Source of the DNA: JBBROS01 sp965213845 | GTDB lineage: Bacteria; Pseudomonadota; Alphaproteobacteria; Acetobacterales; Acetobacteraceae | NCBI GenBank assembly: GCA_965213845.1 | Contig: CBDCAI010000005.1 | Location: 62,001-126,000, forward strand | DNA length: 64,000 nt | Reading direction: 5' to 3' | Shown here: piece after piece, positions 36,377 to 44,816 of the stretch | Layout of the letters: each line of letters begins with the position of its first letter | How positions within the stretch are numbered: position 1 is the first letter of the stretch | Notes under the pieces: model-generated | Seen by the model: only the letters and a program-made list of their open reading frames with translations | Databases searched by the model: none | Told to the model about the DNA's origin: nothing | Made by a program: the position numbers and the translations under genes

Positions 36377-37579
36377 TCATGGCGGCGGGGCGCCGTCGAC
36401 GATGATCCCGGCCCGGGCCAGCCGGGTGATCTCGTCGTCGGCATAGCCGAGCTCCTGCAGGACGGCCCGGCTGTGCTGACCCAGCATCGGCGGGGGCAGG
36501 GTGACGCTGCGGGTTGCGCCATCGAAGACCACCGGCTGGGCGATGGTGCGCAGCGGGCCGAGGGCGGGGTGCTGGTAGTCGAGGACGATGCCGCGGGCGG
36601 CGGTGTGCGGGTGATCGAGGGCATCCTGCAGCGAGTTTATCGGGGCGCAGGGGACGCCGAGGCCGGTCAGCAGCGCGACCCACTCGTCGCAGCGGCGCTG
36701 GCGCACGAGGTCCTGCACGAAGGCGATGGTTTCGGCGCGGTGGGTGACCCGGTCCGGGTTGGTGCGGAAGCGGGGGTCGTCCGCCATGTCCGGCTGGCCC
36801 ACCGCGGCGCAGAACTTCCGCCACAGGTTGTCGTTCGCGACGCCGATCAGCACGTGCTTGTCGGACGCCTCGAAGGCCTGGTAGGGGCAGAGCGATTCAT
36901 GGCCGGAGCCGCTCTTTTCCGGCAGCACGCCTTTTTCCCAATAGACCTGGAAGTTGTAGCCGAGGAAGGCCATCGCGGTCTCGTAGAGCGAGACCTCCAG
37001 CCGGCTGCCTTGGCCGGTCTGGGCCCGGTTCAGGAGCGCGGCCAGGATGCCGGAATAGGCGTGCAGGCCCGTCGTCTGGTCGATGGGCGAGAAGGGGCTG
37101 CGCATGGGATCGCCGCCCGGTTCCCCGCTCATGCCCATGATGCCGCTGAAGGCCTGCAGGATGACGTCGTAGCCGGGGGCGTTCGCGAGCGGGCCGCTGC
37201 GGCCGAAGCCGGAGATGCTGCAATAGATCAGGCGGGGGTTGAGGGCGCGCAGGGTCGGGGCGTCGATCCCGAGCCGCTCGGCGACGCCGGTGCCGTAGCT
37301 TTCGACCAGCACGTCGGCCTGGGTGGCCAGCCGGCGCACGATGGCGCGGCCTTCCGGTGTCTTCATGTCGAGCGCCAGGCTGCGTTTGTTGCGGTTGCAG
37401 CTGAGGAAGATGGCGCCGGTCTCGCCGCGGAACGGCGGCCAGCGCCTTGTGTCGTCGCCGACGAGGCAGGGCTCGACCTTGAGCACGTCGGCGCCCATGT
37501 CGCCGAGGGACTGGGTGCAGAGCGGGCCGGCCAGCACCTTCGTCAGGTCCAGCACGCGAAGGCCGGCCAGTGGCTTCAT
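36377..37579 (-). CDS. CaiB/BaiF (class III) CoA-transferase (second island)
   Basis: 400 residues. It begins MKPLAGLRVLDLTKVLAGP and shows MGADVLKVEP, NRNKRSLALDMKTPEGR, ADVLVESYGTGVAERLG and ISGFGRSGPLANAPGYDV, with the family catalytic Asp in the GDDTRRW/NRNK region. It moves CoA onto a dicarboxylic or similar acid. First gene of the left-going island at 32.7-37.6 kb; mesaconyl-CoA C1-C4 transferase is one known member with a neighbouring FAS1-type hydratase, so that function is a reasonable candidate. Confidence 0.88.
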   Translation of the reverse strand: MKPLAGLRVLDLTKVLAGPLCTQSLGDMGADVLKVEPCLVGDDTRRWPPFRGETGAIFLSCNRNKRSLALDMKTPEGRAIVRRLATQADVLVESYGTGVAERLGIDAPTLRALNPRLIYCSISGFGRSGPLANAPGYDVILQAFSGIMGMSGEPGGDPMRSPFSPIDQTTGLHAYSGILAALLNRAQTGQGSRLEVSLYETAMAFLGYNFQVYWEKGVLPEKSGSGHESLCPYQAFEASDKHVLIGVANDNLWRKFCAAVGQPDMADDPRFRTNPDRVTHRAETIAFVQDLVRQRRCDEWVALLTGLGVPCAPINSLQDALDHPHTAARGIVLDYQHPALGPLRTIAQPVVFDGATRSVTLPPPMLGQHSRAVLQELGYADDEITRLARAGIIVDGAPPP

Positions 37580-37711
37580 CGTCCGTTGCTCCCCCCGAGG
37601 CCTGGCCCGGGTTAAGCCCCGTTTTCGCGCGCCAGCCTTGGGGGCAGCATGGCAGCGCGGCCCCGACTGTCAACGACGACGCCTGCCTGGCTTGGGCCGG
37701 GTCCGGCTTGC

Positions 37712-39073
37712 TCAGCGGAGGCCGAGGCGGGAGATTTTCTTGATCAGGCCGACGCGGGACAGGCCGAGGGTGCGTGCGGCCTCGGACTGGTTGCCGCCGG
37801 ATGCGGCGAGGGCGTCCCCGAGCATGCGGCGCTCGATCTCCTCGATCGCCTGGGCCAGGGTGGATGTGCCGCCGCGGGCTGGGACGGGCGGTTCGTCCAG
37901 CTCTCCGGCGACGAAGCGGAGCAGGGCGGTGTCGACGGGTTCGCTGCCGGGTCCGGCGAGGGCGGCTGCGGCTTCGACCATGGCCCTGAGCTCCCGGACG
38001 TTGCCGGGCCAGGATCGGCGGGCGAGCCAGTCGGCGGCGTCCGGGCCGAGCACGGCGGCGGGGTCGGCGCGGCGCAGGAAGACGTGGGCCAGGAGGGGGA
38101 TGTCTTCCGGGCGGTCGGCGAGCGGGGGGGTGCGCAGGACCATGCCCTTCAGGCGGTAGAACAGGTCTTCGCGGAAGCTGCCTTCGGCGACCATGGACTC
38201 GAGGTCGCGGTGGGTGGCGGCGACGATACGGACCTGGGCCCGCTTTGCGGTGCGGGCGCCGACGGGGAAGAAGGTGCCTTCCTGGAGGAAGCGGAGGAGC
38301 TTCACCTGCATGGGCAACGGCATCTCGCCGACCTCGTCGAGCAGGAGGGTGCCGCCATGGGCGGTCTCGATCAGGCCGGGCTGGTCGCGTGTGGCGCCGG
38401 TGAAGCTGCCCTTGAGGTGTCCGAACAGCTCGCTTTCCAGGAGGCTGGCGGGCAGCGCGCCGCAGTGGATCGGGACGAAGGGCCCGGCGGCCCGGGGGCT
38501 GCAGGCATGGAGCGCGCGGGCCACGAGTTCCTTGCCGGTGCCGGTGGGGCCCAGCACGAGGATGCTGACCATGCTGGGGCCGAGGCGCCGGATCATGGCG
38601 CGCAGCCGGGTCACCGCTTCGGAGCGGCCGAGCAGGCCGAGGTCGTCGGCGACGAGCTGGTCGCGGAGGGTTCGGAGTTCCTGGTCGAGCGTGGCTTTCC
38701 GGAGCGCGCGGTCGATGACGAAGCGCAGCATGTCGGGCTCGATCGGTTTGGCGATGAAGTCCCATGCGCCGGCCTCGGTCGCCTTGAGGGCGATGTCGTG
38801 GGCGGCGTGTCCGGTCAGGACCACGACGGGGGTGGGCAGGAAGCCGGCGATCAGCTCGATGCCGGCGAGGGGGTCCATGCGGGGCGGCATCGAGAGGTCG
38901 AGCAGCACGAGGTCCGGGCGGGTGTCGGCGTAGCGCAGCTGGGCCTCCTCGGCGGACCCGGCGACGGCGACGGTGTGGCCGAGGCTGCGGAGCCATGCGC
39001 CGCCGAGCCGCTGGAAGGCGGGTTCGTCGTCGACCAGGAGGATGGTTCCGGTTGTGGAGGGCGTTCGGGTCAT
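37712..39073 (-). CDS. Sigma54-interacting response regulator (NtrC family)
   Basis: 453 residues in three domains. The receiver (1-125) has ILLVDDEPAFQRL, the phospho-Asp in LVLLDLSMPPR and the Lys in FIAKPIEP. The AAA+ domain (about 150-380) has LGPTGTGKELVARALH, the sigma54 contact loop GHLKGSFTGAT, GTLLLDEVGEMPL and RSWPGNVRELRAM. The C-terminal Fis-type helix-turn-helix reads ALAASGGNQSEAARTLGLSR. It overlaps the histidine kinase gene by ATGA. It should activate sigma54 promoters; PrsR of the PEP-CTERM/exopolysaccharide system is a similar type, but no exosortase is nearby. Confidence 0.93.
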   Translation of the reverse strand: MTRTPSTTGTILLVDDEPAFQRLGGAWLRSLGHTVAVAGSAEEAQLRYADTRPDLVLLDLSMPPRMDPLAGIELIAGFLPTPVVVLTGHAAHDIALKATEAGAWDFIAKPIEPDMLRFVIDRALRKATLDQELRTLRDQLVADDLGLLGRSEAVTRLRAMIRRLGPSMVSILVLGPTGTGKELVARALHACSPRAAGPFVPIHCGALPASLLESELFGHLKGSFTGATRDQPGLIETAHGGTLLLDEVGEMPLPMQVKLLRFLQEGTFFPVGARTAKRAQVRIVAATHRDLESMVAEGSFREDLFYRLKGMVLRTPPLADRPEDIPLLAHVFLRRADPAAVLGPDAADWLARRSWPGNVRELRAMVEAAAALAGPGSEPVDTALLRFVAGELDEPPVPARGGTSTLAQAIEEIERRMLGDALAASGGNQSEAARTLGLSRVGLIKKISRLGLR

Positions 39074-40866
39074 GGTGCTGGGGGGAGGCTGAGGGTGAAG
39101 CAGGTGGACCAGCCCGGGCGTTCGGTCAGGGCGATGCTGCCGTGGCTGGCCTTGGCAATGCGGGCGGTGATGGCGAGGCCGAGGCCGGTGCCGCCGGGGC
39201 TGCGGGAGACGAAGGGCTCGAAGATGCGCTCGCGCAGTTCGGGCGGCACGCCGGGGCCGTCGTCGCAGATGTGGAGGCGGACGGAGCCGGCGTCCTGCTC
39301 CGCCTCGAGCACGACGCGGCTGGCGGCGGCGGCGCAGGCGTTGTCGATGAGGTTGGCGAGGGCCTGTTCGGTCCGTCCGGGGTCGGCCAGCACCTGGAGG
39401 GTGGCGGGGAGGCGGACCTCGACGGGTTCGGGCCGGTGGGCGGCGAGGCGGCGGGCGAGGGCGGCGAGGTCCATGGGGGCGGGGATGACGGACCAGGGCT
39501 TGGCGTAGTCGAGCAGGTCGTCGGCGAGGCGGGCGATGCGGCGGACCTGGTCGGCGACCTCGTGCCGGATGTCGGGTGCGGCGGTGGCGACGGCCATGCC
39601 GATGATGTTGAGCGGGTTGCGGACGTCGTGGGCGACGCTTGCGGCGAGCGCCCCCAGCTCCGCCAGGCGGGCCTGGCCCTGGCGTTCCCGCTCCTGGTCG
39701 GCCAGGGCCTGGGCGCGCTCGAGGCGTGCGGCTTCCTCGGCGAGGACGAGGCCGAGCAGTTCGGCCACGCGGCGGGGGCCGGGCGGTGCGGCCTCCCAGC
39801 CGGTCTCGAGGTCGGTCTGCCAGCCGGCGGGGGTTTTGCGGCACCGGAGCGTGGGGGTGGTGTCTGGTGCGGCTGGGGGTGCGGGGTCGCCGACGTGGAC
39901 GCGGACGGTGATGGACAGGCGCCGGGTCAGCAGGAATCCGGCGCGGCTGGCGAGGCCTGCGGTGTCCACGGCCTGGCCGAGCGTGGCGCGCCAGGCGGTC
40001 ATGTCGTCGGAGGTGACGGCGCCGCCGGGGTAGACGATGCGTTCGGCGAGGCGGCGGACGGGGCCGCCGAGGAGGAGGAAGGCGACGCCGACCTCGAGCG
40101 CGGTGGCGAGGCGGCTGTCGAGCAGGGTGCCGAAGGGGAGCAGCGGGAGGGTGGAGACGATGAGGCCGGCGGCGCCGACGAGAAGGGTCCAGCCGAGGGC
40201 GCGGCGGGCCCAGGCGTTGGCGACCAGGGCCTGGTAGCGGAGGATCCCGTAGACGAGGAGCACCGGGTAGAGCGGCAGGCCGAGGAGCGGCCAGGGGTAG
40301 ACGGGCAGGTCGAGGGCGGCGGCGGCGTATCCGGACATGCAGAGCAGGCCCCATGCGCTGGAGACGGCGATGGCGGCGAGTTGGCGGCGGGCGAGGCCGG
40401 ACCAGGTGAGGAGGGCGCGGAGGAGCAGCAGCTGCCCGGCGCCGGCGAGCCCGGCCCAGACGAGGCTGGTACACCAGCCGACCGCGTTGGGTACGGCGAC
40501 GAAGGCGAGGCCGGCGAAGGGCCGGTAGTGGCCGGGCAGCAGCACCATCGAGAGCAGCATCGCCGCGGTGCCCAGGGCATAGGCGGCCGCGATCGCCCGT
40601 GGGGCGGTCACGCGGGTGAATGCGGCGGCGAAGTGGAGGAAGAGGGCGGAGGTGAGTGCCGCGGTGGCCAGCATGGCGAGGCCGAGGCGCTCGGCGCCGG
40701 GGCCGAACCAGGTCGGCAGCTCGTTGCCGACGATCCAGACGGCGACGCCCAGGAGGAACAGGGTGAGTTGGCGCAGGCCCTGGCCGCGGTCGGCCCATCG
40801 CCAGAGGATGGCGGCCAGGACGAGGCTTCCGATCAGGGCGAGGACCAGGGCGATGTGGATGGCCAT
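39070..40866 (-). CDS. Membrane histidine kinase, partner of the sigma54 response regulator
   Basis: 598 residues. The first about 270 residues contain seven to eight hydrophobic helices (for example ALVLALIGSLVLAAILW and LAFVAVPNAVGWCTSLVWAG) and form the input domain. A middle region of about 100 residues precedes the HisKA box ASVAHDVRNPLNIIG with the phospho-His; the ATPase domain shows LIDNACAAAASR, CDDGPGVPPELRE and GGTGLGLAITARIA. The plan resembles PrsK-type kinases. It is cotranscribed with its regulator and diverges from the DUF4166 gene across 164 bases. Confidence 0.92.
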   Translation of the reverse strand: MAIHIALVLALIGSLVLAAILWRWADRGQGLRQLTLFLLGVAVWIVGNELPTWFGPGAERLGLAMLATAALTSALFLHFAAAFTRVTAPRAIAAAYALGTAAMLLSMVLLPGHYRPFAGLAFVAVPNAVGWCTSLVWAGLAGAGQLLLLRALLTWSGLARRQLAAIAVSSAWGLLCMSGYAAAALDLPVYPWPLLGLPLYPVLLVYGILRYQALVANAWARRALGWTLLVGAAGLIVSTLPLLPFGTLLDSRLATALEVGVAFLLLGGPVRRLAERIVYPGGAVTSDDMTAWRATLGQAVDTAGLASRAGFLLTRRLSITVRVHVGDPAPPAAPDTTPTLRCRKTPAGWQTDLETGWEAAPPGPRRVAELLGLVLAEEAARLERAQALADQERERQGQARLAELGALAASVAHDVRNPLNIIGMAVATAAPDIRHEVADQVRRIARLADDLLDYAKPWSVIPAPMDLAALARRLAAHRPEPVEVRLPATLQVLADPGRTEQALANLIDNACAAAASRVVLEAEQDAGSVRLHICDDGPGVPPELRERIFEPFVSRSPGGTGLGLAITARIAKASHGSIALTERPGWSTCFTLSLPPAP

Positions 40867-40900
40867 GCGTACACGATCGCTACAGCAGGCCAGGTGGGGT

Positions 40901-40915
40901 GTATACCGAGTATAC
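40901..40915. promoter_or_regulatory. Palindromic operator candidate GTATAC-N3-GTATAC
   Basis: In the divergent gap between the kinase gene and the DUF4166 gene, GTATACCGAGTATAC repeats a self-complementary hexamer with three bases between. It lies 35 bases before the kinase ATG. AT-rich bases GTTATATC follow about 30 bases to the right. Such a site could bind a dimeric regulator that controls both directions. No second copy was found by eye in the window. Confidence 0.4.
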
Positions 40916-41030
40916 GACCATCGGGGGATGGCGTCATTGGTAAGGTAGTTATATCAACCATTTAGCGCTGCGGCGCCGTCTGGCATAGCGGGTGCGGTGT
41001 CCGAGGCATGACCAGCCTTGGAGACGTTCG

Positions 41031-41669
41031 ATGATGCCCAGCCTGACGATGACCGCAGCGGCCGCCGGGGCGGCATGGGGGTGCCCGGATCGGGCGCTCG
41101 ACCTTTCACAGGCGGTGCACCCTGCCGACTGGGCGCGGTTGCCGCCTGCGCTGCGGCGGCGCTTCGCGGCCGGGCATGGGCCGGCCCGTTATGCTGGCAG
41201 CATGCGGTTCGAGCGGTCGCGGATCGGGCTGGTGTTCGCGATGCTGGCGATGGCGTTCAAGTCGCCGCTGCTTCGGGCGGACAGGGTGGAGCTGCCTGTC
41301 GTGGTCGATGTCTGGTCCGAGGGGGGCGCCGTCATCTGGTCGCGCCGGCTCGGGGCGGCCGTGGTGCGGTCCGCGAAGTCGGCGGGCCCGGGCGGCACGG
41401 TGCTGGAGCGCACCGATGGCGGGCTGGGGATGGTGCTCGATGTGTCGGTCGAGGACGGGACGCTCGTGTTCACCAGCCGGGCCTTCTTCCTTGCGGTCGG
41501 GGGGTGGCGGCTGCCGATCCCGGCGTGGCTCACGCCCGGGCGCTGCCGGGTCGAGCATCGTGCGGTCGATGCCGAGCGGTTCCGTTTCAGCCTTTCCATG
41601 ACGCATCCGCTCTGGGGCACGACGTTCCGGCAGACGGGCGTCTTCATCAGCCAGGAGATCACGCCATGA
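41031..41669 (+). CDS. DUF4166 family protein
   Basis: 212 residues. The stretch ADWARLPPALRRRFAAGHGPA is followed by a GSM motif and beta-rich VELPVVVDVWSEGGAVIWSR, then VEHRAVDAERFRFSLSMTHPLWGTTFRQTGVF. This is the pattern of DUF4166, often found near epimerase-like SDR genes. No catalytic role is known to me. GGAGA seven bases before ATG 41031 supports this start. Its stop overlaps the next start (ATGA), so both proteins are made together. Confidence 0.8.
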   Translation: MMPSLTMTAAAAGAAWGCPDRALDLSQAVHPADWARLPPALRRRFAAGHGPARYAGSMRFERSRIGLVFAMLAMAFKSPLLRADRVELPVVVDVWSEGGAVIWSRRLGAAVVRSAKSAGPGGTVLERTDGGLGMVLDVSVEDGTLVFTSRAFFLAVGGWRLPIPAWLTPGRCRVEHRAVDAERFRFSLSMTHPLWGTTFRQTGVFISQEITP

Positions 41670-43159
41670 ACACCGTTTTCGCCATTTTGTCGGTTCAGGC
41701 GCTGATCGGCGCGTTCGACAATCTTTGGCACCACGAGCTGGAGGCCAAGCTGCCGCAGCACATCTCGGCCCGCTACGAGTTGGTGCTGCATGCGTCGCGG
41801 GAGGCGATCTATGCCGTGCTGTTCCTGGGTCTCGCCTGGGTGCGGTGGGAGGGCGGCTGGGCGTGGGTGCTGGGCGGGCTGCTGGCGGTGGAGATCGTGA
41901 TCACGCTGGCCGACTTCATCGAGGAGGATCTGACCCGGCGGCTGCCGAAGCTGGAGCGGGTGCTGCACACGATCCTGGCGGTGAGCTACGGCGCGTTCGT
42001 CGCGGCGCTTGCGCCGGAGATGGTGGCGTGGGCTGCGGCGCCTTCGGGTCTGCCTGGGGTGGACCATGGCTGGGTGTCGTGGCTGTTCACGTTGTATGCC
42101 GCGGGGGTGTTCGCGTGGAGCGTGCGCAACTGGATCGCGGTGGCGCGGCTGTATCGGGTGGCACGGACGGCGCTGCCCGTGGTGGCGGCGGGGCCGGCGC
42201 GGGGGCCTGCGGTGCTGGTGACGGGGGGCACCGGGTTCATCGGGACGGCGCTGGTGCGCAGCCTGTTGAAGGATGGTGCGCGGGTGATCGTGTGGAGCCG
42301 CGATGCACGCCGGGCGTCGGCCGGGTTCGGGCCGCTTGTGCAGGTGGTGGAAAGCCTGAACGCGATCCCGTCGGAGACGCCGGTGGTGGCGATCGTGAAC
42401 CTGGCGGGGGCGAGCATCATCGGCGGGCGCTGGACCGCACGCCGGAAGGCGCTGCTGCTGTCGAGCCGGATCGACACGACGCGGGCGGTGCGTGCGCTGG
42501 CCGAGCGGCTGGCGGTGCGGCCACGGGTGCTGGTGCAGGCATCGGCCGTGGGGTTCTACGGCGACCGGCCGGATGGCGGGGAGGTGGACGAGACGGCGCC
42601 GGCGCAGGCCGGGCAGTTCCAGTCGGACCTGTGCGCCGCCTGGGAGCGGGAGGCGAAGGCGCTGGGACAGGTGGGTGTGCGGGTGGTGTCGATGCGGTTC
42701 GGCGGGGTGCTCGGGCGGGATGGCGGGCTTTTCAGGCCGCTGGCGCTGGCGTCGCGGTTCGGCCTGGGCGGCATACTCGGGACGGGGCGGCAGGCGATGC
42801 CCTGGGTGCATCTGGACGACGCGGTCGCGGCCTTGCGCTGTGCCATGGAGAAGGAGGTGTATTGCGGGGCGGTCAACGTGGTGGCACCGGGGCTGGTGTC
42901 GCAGGCGGCGTTCGCCCGGGCGGTCGCGGGGCCGCGTGGGCTGTGCCTGCGGGTGCCGGGGTTTGCGGTCGCGGCTGTCGCGGGTGAGGCGGCGACGCTG
43001 CTGCTCGGGGGCCAGGCGGCGACGCCGCGACGGCTGCTGGCCCTGGGGTTCCGGTTCCGGCATGCGGCGATCGGGAGTGCGGTGGCCGACCTGTGTGCGG
43101 GGCCGGCGCGGCGGATTGCGGGGCCTGACCGGGAGGCGGCCGGGGTTCGCGGGGCCTGA
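41666..43159 (+). CDS. TIGR01777 epimerase-family SDR with N-terminal membrane domain
   Basis: 497 residues. Residues 1-165 contain about four hydrophobic helices (FAILSVQALIGAFDN, EAIYAVLFLGLAWV, WVLGGLLAVEIVITLADF, and SWLFTLYAAGVFAW). From about residue 185 it is a TIGR01777-type SDR: VLVTGGTGFIGTALVRSL, NLAGASIIGGRWTARRK, VQASAVGFYGDR, RFGGVLGRDGG and a MPWVHLDDAV region; the C-terminal DUF1731-like part has AVNVVAP and RRLLALGFRFRH. Anchoring of this enzyme to the membrane is unusual. Coupled to DUF4166 by ATGA. Confidence 0.82.
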   Translation: MNTVFAILSVQALIGAFDNLWHHELEAKLPQHISARYELVLHASREAIYAVLFLGLAWVRWEGGWAWVLGGLLAVEIVITLADFIEEDLTRRLPKLERVLHTILAVSYGAFVAALAPEMVAWAAAPSGLPGVDHGWVSWLFTLYAAGVFAWSVRNWIAVARLYRVARTALPVVAAGPARGPAVLVTGGTGFIGTALVRSLLKDGARVIVWSRDARRASAGFGPLVQVVESLNAIPSETPVVAIVNLAGASIIGGRWTARRKALLLSSRIDTTRAVRALAERLAVRPRVLVQASAVGFYGDRPDGGEVDETAPAQAGQFQSDLCAAWEREAKALGQVGVRVVSMRFGGVLGRDGGLFRPLALASRFGLGGILGTGRQAMPWVHLDDAVAALRCAMEKEVYCGAVNVVAPGLVSQAAFARAVAGPRGLCLRVPGFAVAAVAGEAATLLLGGQAATPRRLLALGFRFRHAAIGSAVADLCAGPARRIAGPDREAAGVRGA

Positions 43160-43197
43160 GGGTGGGCCAGAGGGTGGGGGGGGTGGGCCTGTTCCGG

Positions 43198-44736
43198 TCA
43201 GTCCGGTTTTCGGGCGAGGGACTCGGCGAGGAGGTCGGCGAGGTCGGGCCCGGAATCGTAGGCGTCGCGGCCGTTGTCGCGGAGCGGCGTGTAGCCGTCG
43301 CCGCCGTTGCGGAGGAAGTTGTTGGTGGCGAGGAGGTAGTCGCGGCCGAGGTCGAGCGGGGCCCAGCTGCTGTCGGGCAGTTCGGTCTCGATCGTGCCGG
43401 CGAGGGTGAGGCGGAGGCCGGCCCATTGGGCGTATCCGCCGCGGCCGGTCATGGTGAGGCCGTGGCGGAGGAGGGCCTGCAGGTCGGCCCCGGTGACGGT
43501 GACGGTGGCCAGGGTGTTGGCGAAGGGCATGGTGTCGAGGACCTGGCCCAGGGTGACGGGTCCGGCGGGCAGGCCGACGCGCAGGCCGCCGGCGTTCATC
43601 AGGCCGATGGTGGCGCCACGGACGGATTGTCGCATGGCGTCGGCGACGCGGCGGCCCAGGGGGCAGGGGGCGATGCGGCAGGTCGCGACTTCGAGCGAGG
43701 CGGGGAGGGTCGCGACCGGCCGGTTGCGCAGCGCGGCGAGGGGGGCTGCGAAGGCGGCGACAATGGCCGCGACCTCGGGGTCGGGCTGGGTGTCCTGGCC
43801 GATATGGCGGCAGGCTGCGGCGTAGGCGAGGATGTTGCCCTGGGCGTCGAGGTCGAGGTCGAGGCGGCCGAGGTAGCGGCCATAGGCCTGGGCCTGCACG
43901 ATGAGGGCGCCGGCGGGGTTCACGAGGGGGGCGGGGCCGACGGCGCCCGGTTCGTCGTTGCTGAGCAGCAGATGGGAGTGGCCGCCGACGATGACGGAGA
44001 CGCCGGGGGTGTCGAGGGTGCGGTCGATGGGGAGGCCCATGTGCGACAGGGCGACGACGAGGCGGGCGCCTGCCGCGCGGGCGGCCTGCACGGCGGCGGC
44101 CAAGGCGGGCTTGGGCTGGCCGAAGCGGATGTTGGGCCCGGGGGATGAGCTGGTGACGGTCTCCCGCGTGGTGAGGCCGATGACGGCGATGGGCAGGCCG
44201 TCCTTTTCGAGAAGGGTCCAGGGCTGGATGAGGGGGGGGCGGCCCGGGGGGGCGAGCTCCGGCTCGGCGGACACGTCCACGTTGGCGGACAGGACGGGGA
44301 AGCGGGCGGCGGCGACGTAGCGGGCGAGGCTGGCCGGGCCGTTGTCGAACTCGTGGTTGCCGAGGGTCATGGCTTCGGTGCCGATGGCGTGCTGGACGGC
44401 GAGCTCGGCCATGCCGTGGTGGGCGGTGTAGAACAGGCTGCCCTGGAACTGGTCGCCGGCGTCGAGCAGGAGGACGGTGCGGCCATCGGCCTGGGCGGCG
44501 CGGCGCTGTTCCTTGATGGCGGTGGCGAGGCGGGGGCTGCTGCCGAAGCAGTCGGACGGGCCCGGCTTGCAGGTGATGGCGCGGCCGTCGACGGGGTCGT
44601 GGCGGGAGTGGAAGTCGTTCATATGGAGGATGGTGATGCGGTGGACGACCTGGCCCGCGGCCCGTCTGACGAGGGGCAGGGCGGCGAGGCTGCCCAGCAT
44701 GATGCGGCGGGAGATCAGGGTCGGGCTGGGGGGCAT
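43198..44736 (-). CDS. Bifunctional metallophosphatase/5'-nucleotidase, exported
   Basis: 512 residues. The N-terminus SRRIMLGSLAALPLVRRAAG looks like a Tat or Sec signal. The calcineurin-like domain has ILHMNDFHSRHDP, LLLDAGDQFQGS, MTLGNHEFDNG and VIVGGHSHLLL, covering the metal-binding set; the C-terminal 5'-nucleotidase domain shows IGLMNAGGLRVGLPAGPVTLGQVLDTMPF, cited at about residues 370-400, and NNFLRNGGDGY. It likely works in the periplasm, salvaging phosphate or nucleosides. Convergent with the epimerase gene. Confidence 0.93.
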   Translation of the reverse strand: MPPSPTLISRRIMLGSLAALPLVRRAAGQVVHRITILHMNDFHSRHDPVDGRAITCKPGPSDCFGSSPRLATAIKEQRRAAQADGRTVLLLDAGDQFQGSLFYTAHHGMAELAVQHAIGTEAMTLGNHEFDNGPASLARYVAAARFPVLSANVDVSAEPELAPPGRPPLIQPWTLLEKDGLPIAVIGLTTRETVTSSSPGPNIRFGQPKPALAAAVQAARAAGARLVVALSHMGLPIDRTLDTPGVSVIVGGHSHLLLSNDEPGAVGPAPLVNPAGALIVQAQAYGRYLGRLDLDLDAQGNILAYAAACRHIGQDTQPDPEVAAIVAAFAAPLAALRNRPVATLPASLEVATCRIAPCPLGRRVADAMRQSVRGATIGLMNAGGLRVGLPAGPVTLGQVLDTMPFANTLATVTVTGADLQALLRHGLTMTGRGGYAQWAGLRLTLAGTIETELPDSSWAPLDLGRDYLLATNNFLRNGGDGYTPLRDNGRDAYDSGPDLADLLAESLARKPD

Positions 44737-44816
44737 GGCTGGGGTCGAGTATGGCCGGGGTTGCGCTTGGGGTCGAGGTTGGCCAAATCAGGCGGACATA
44801 GAGGGATCAGAGAGCC

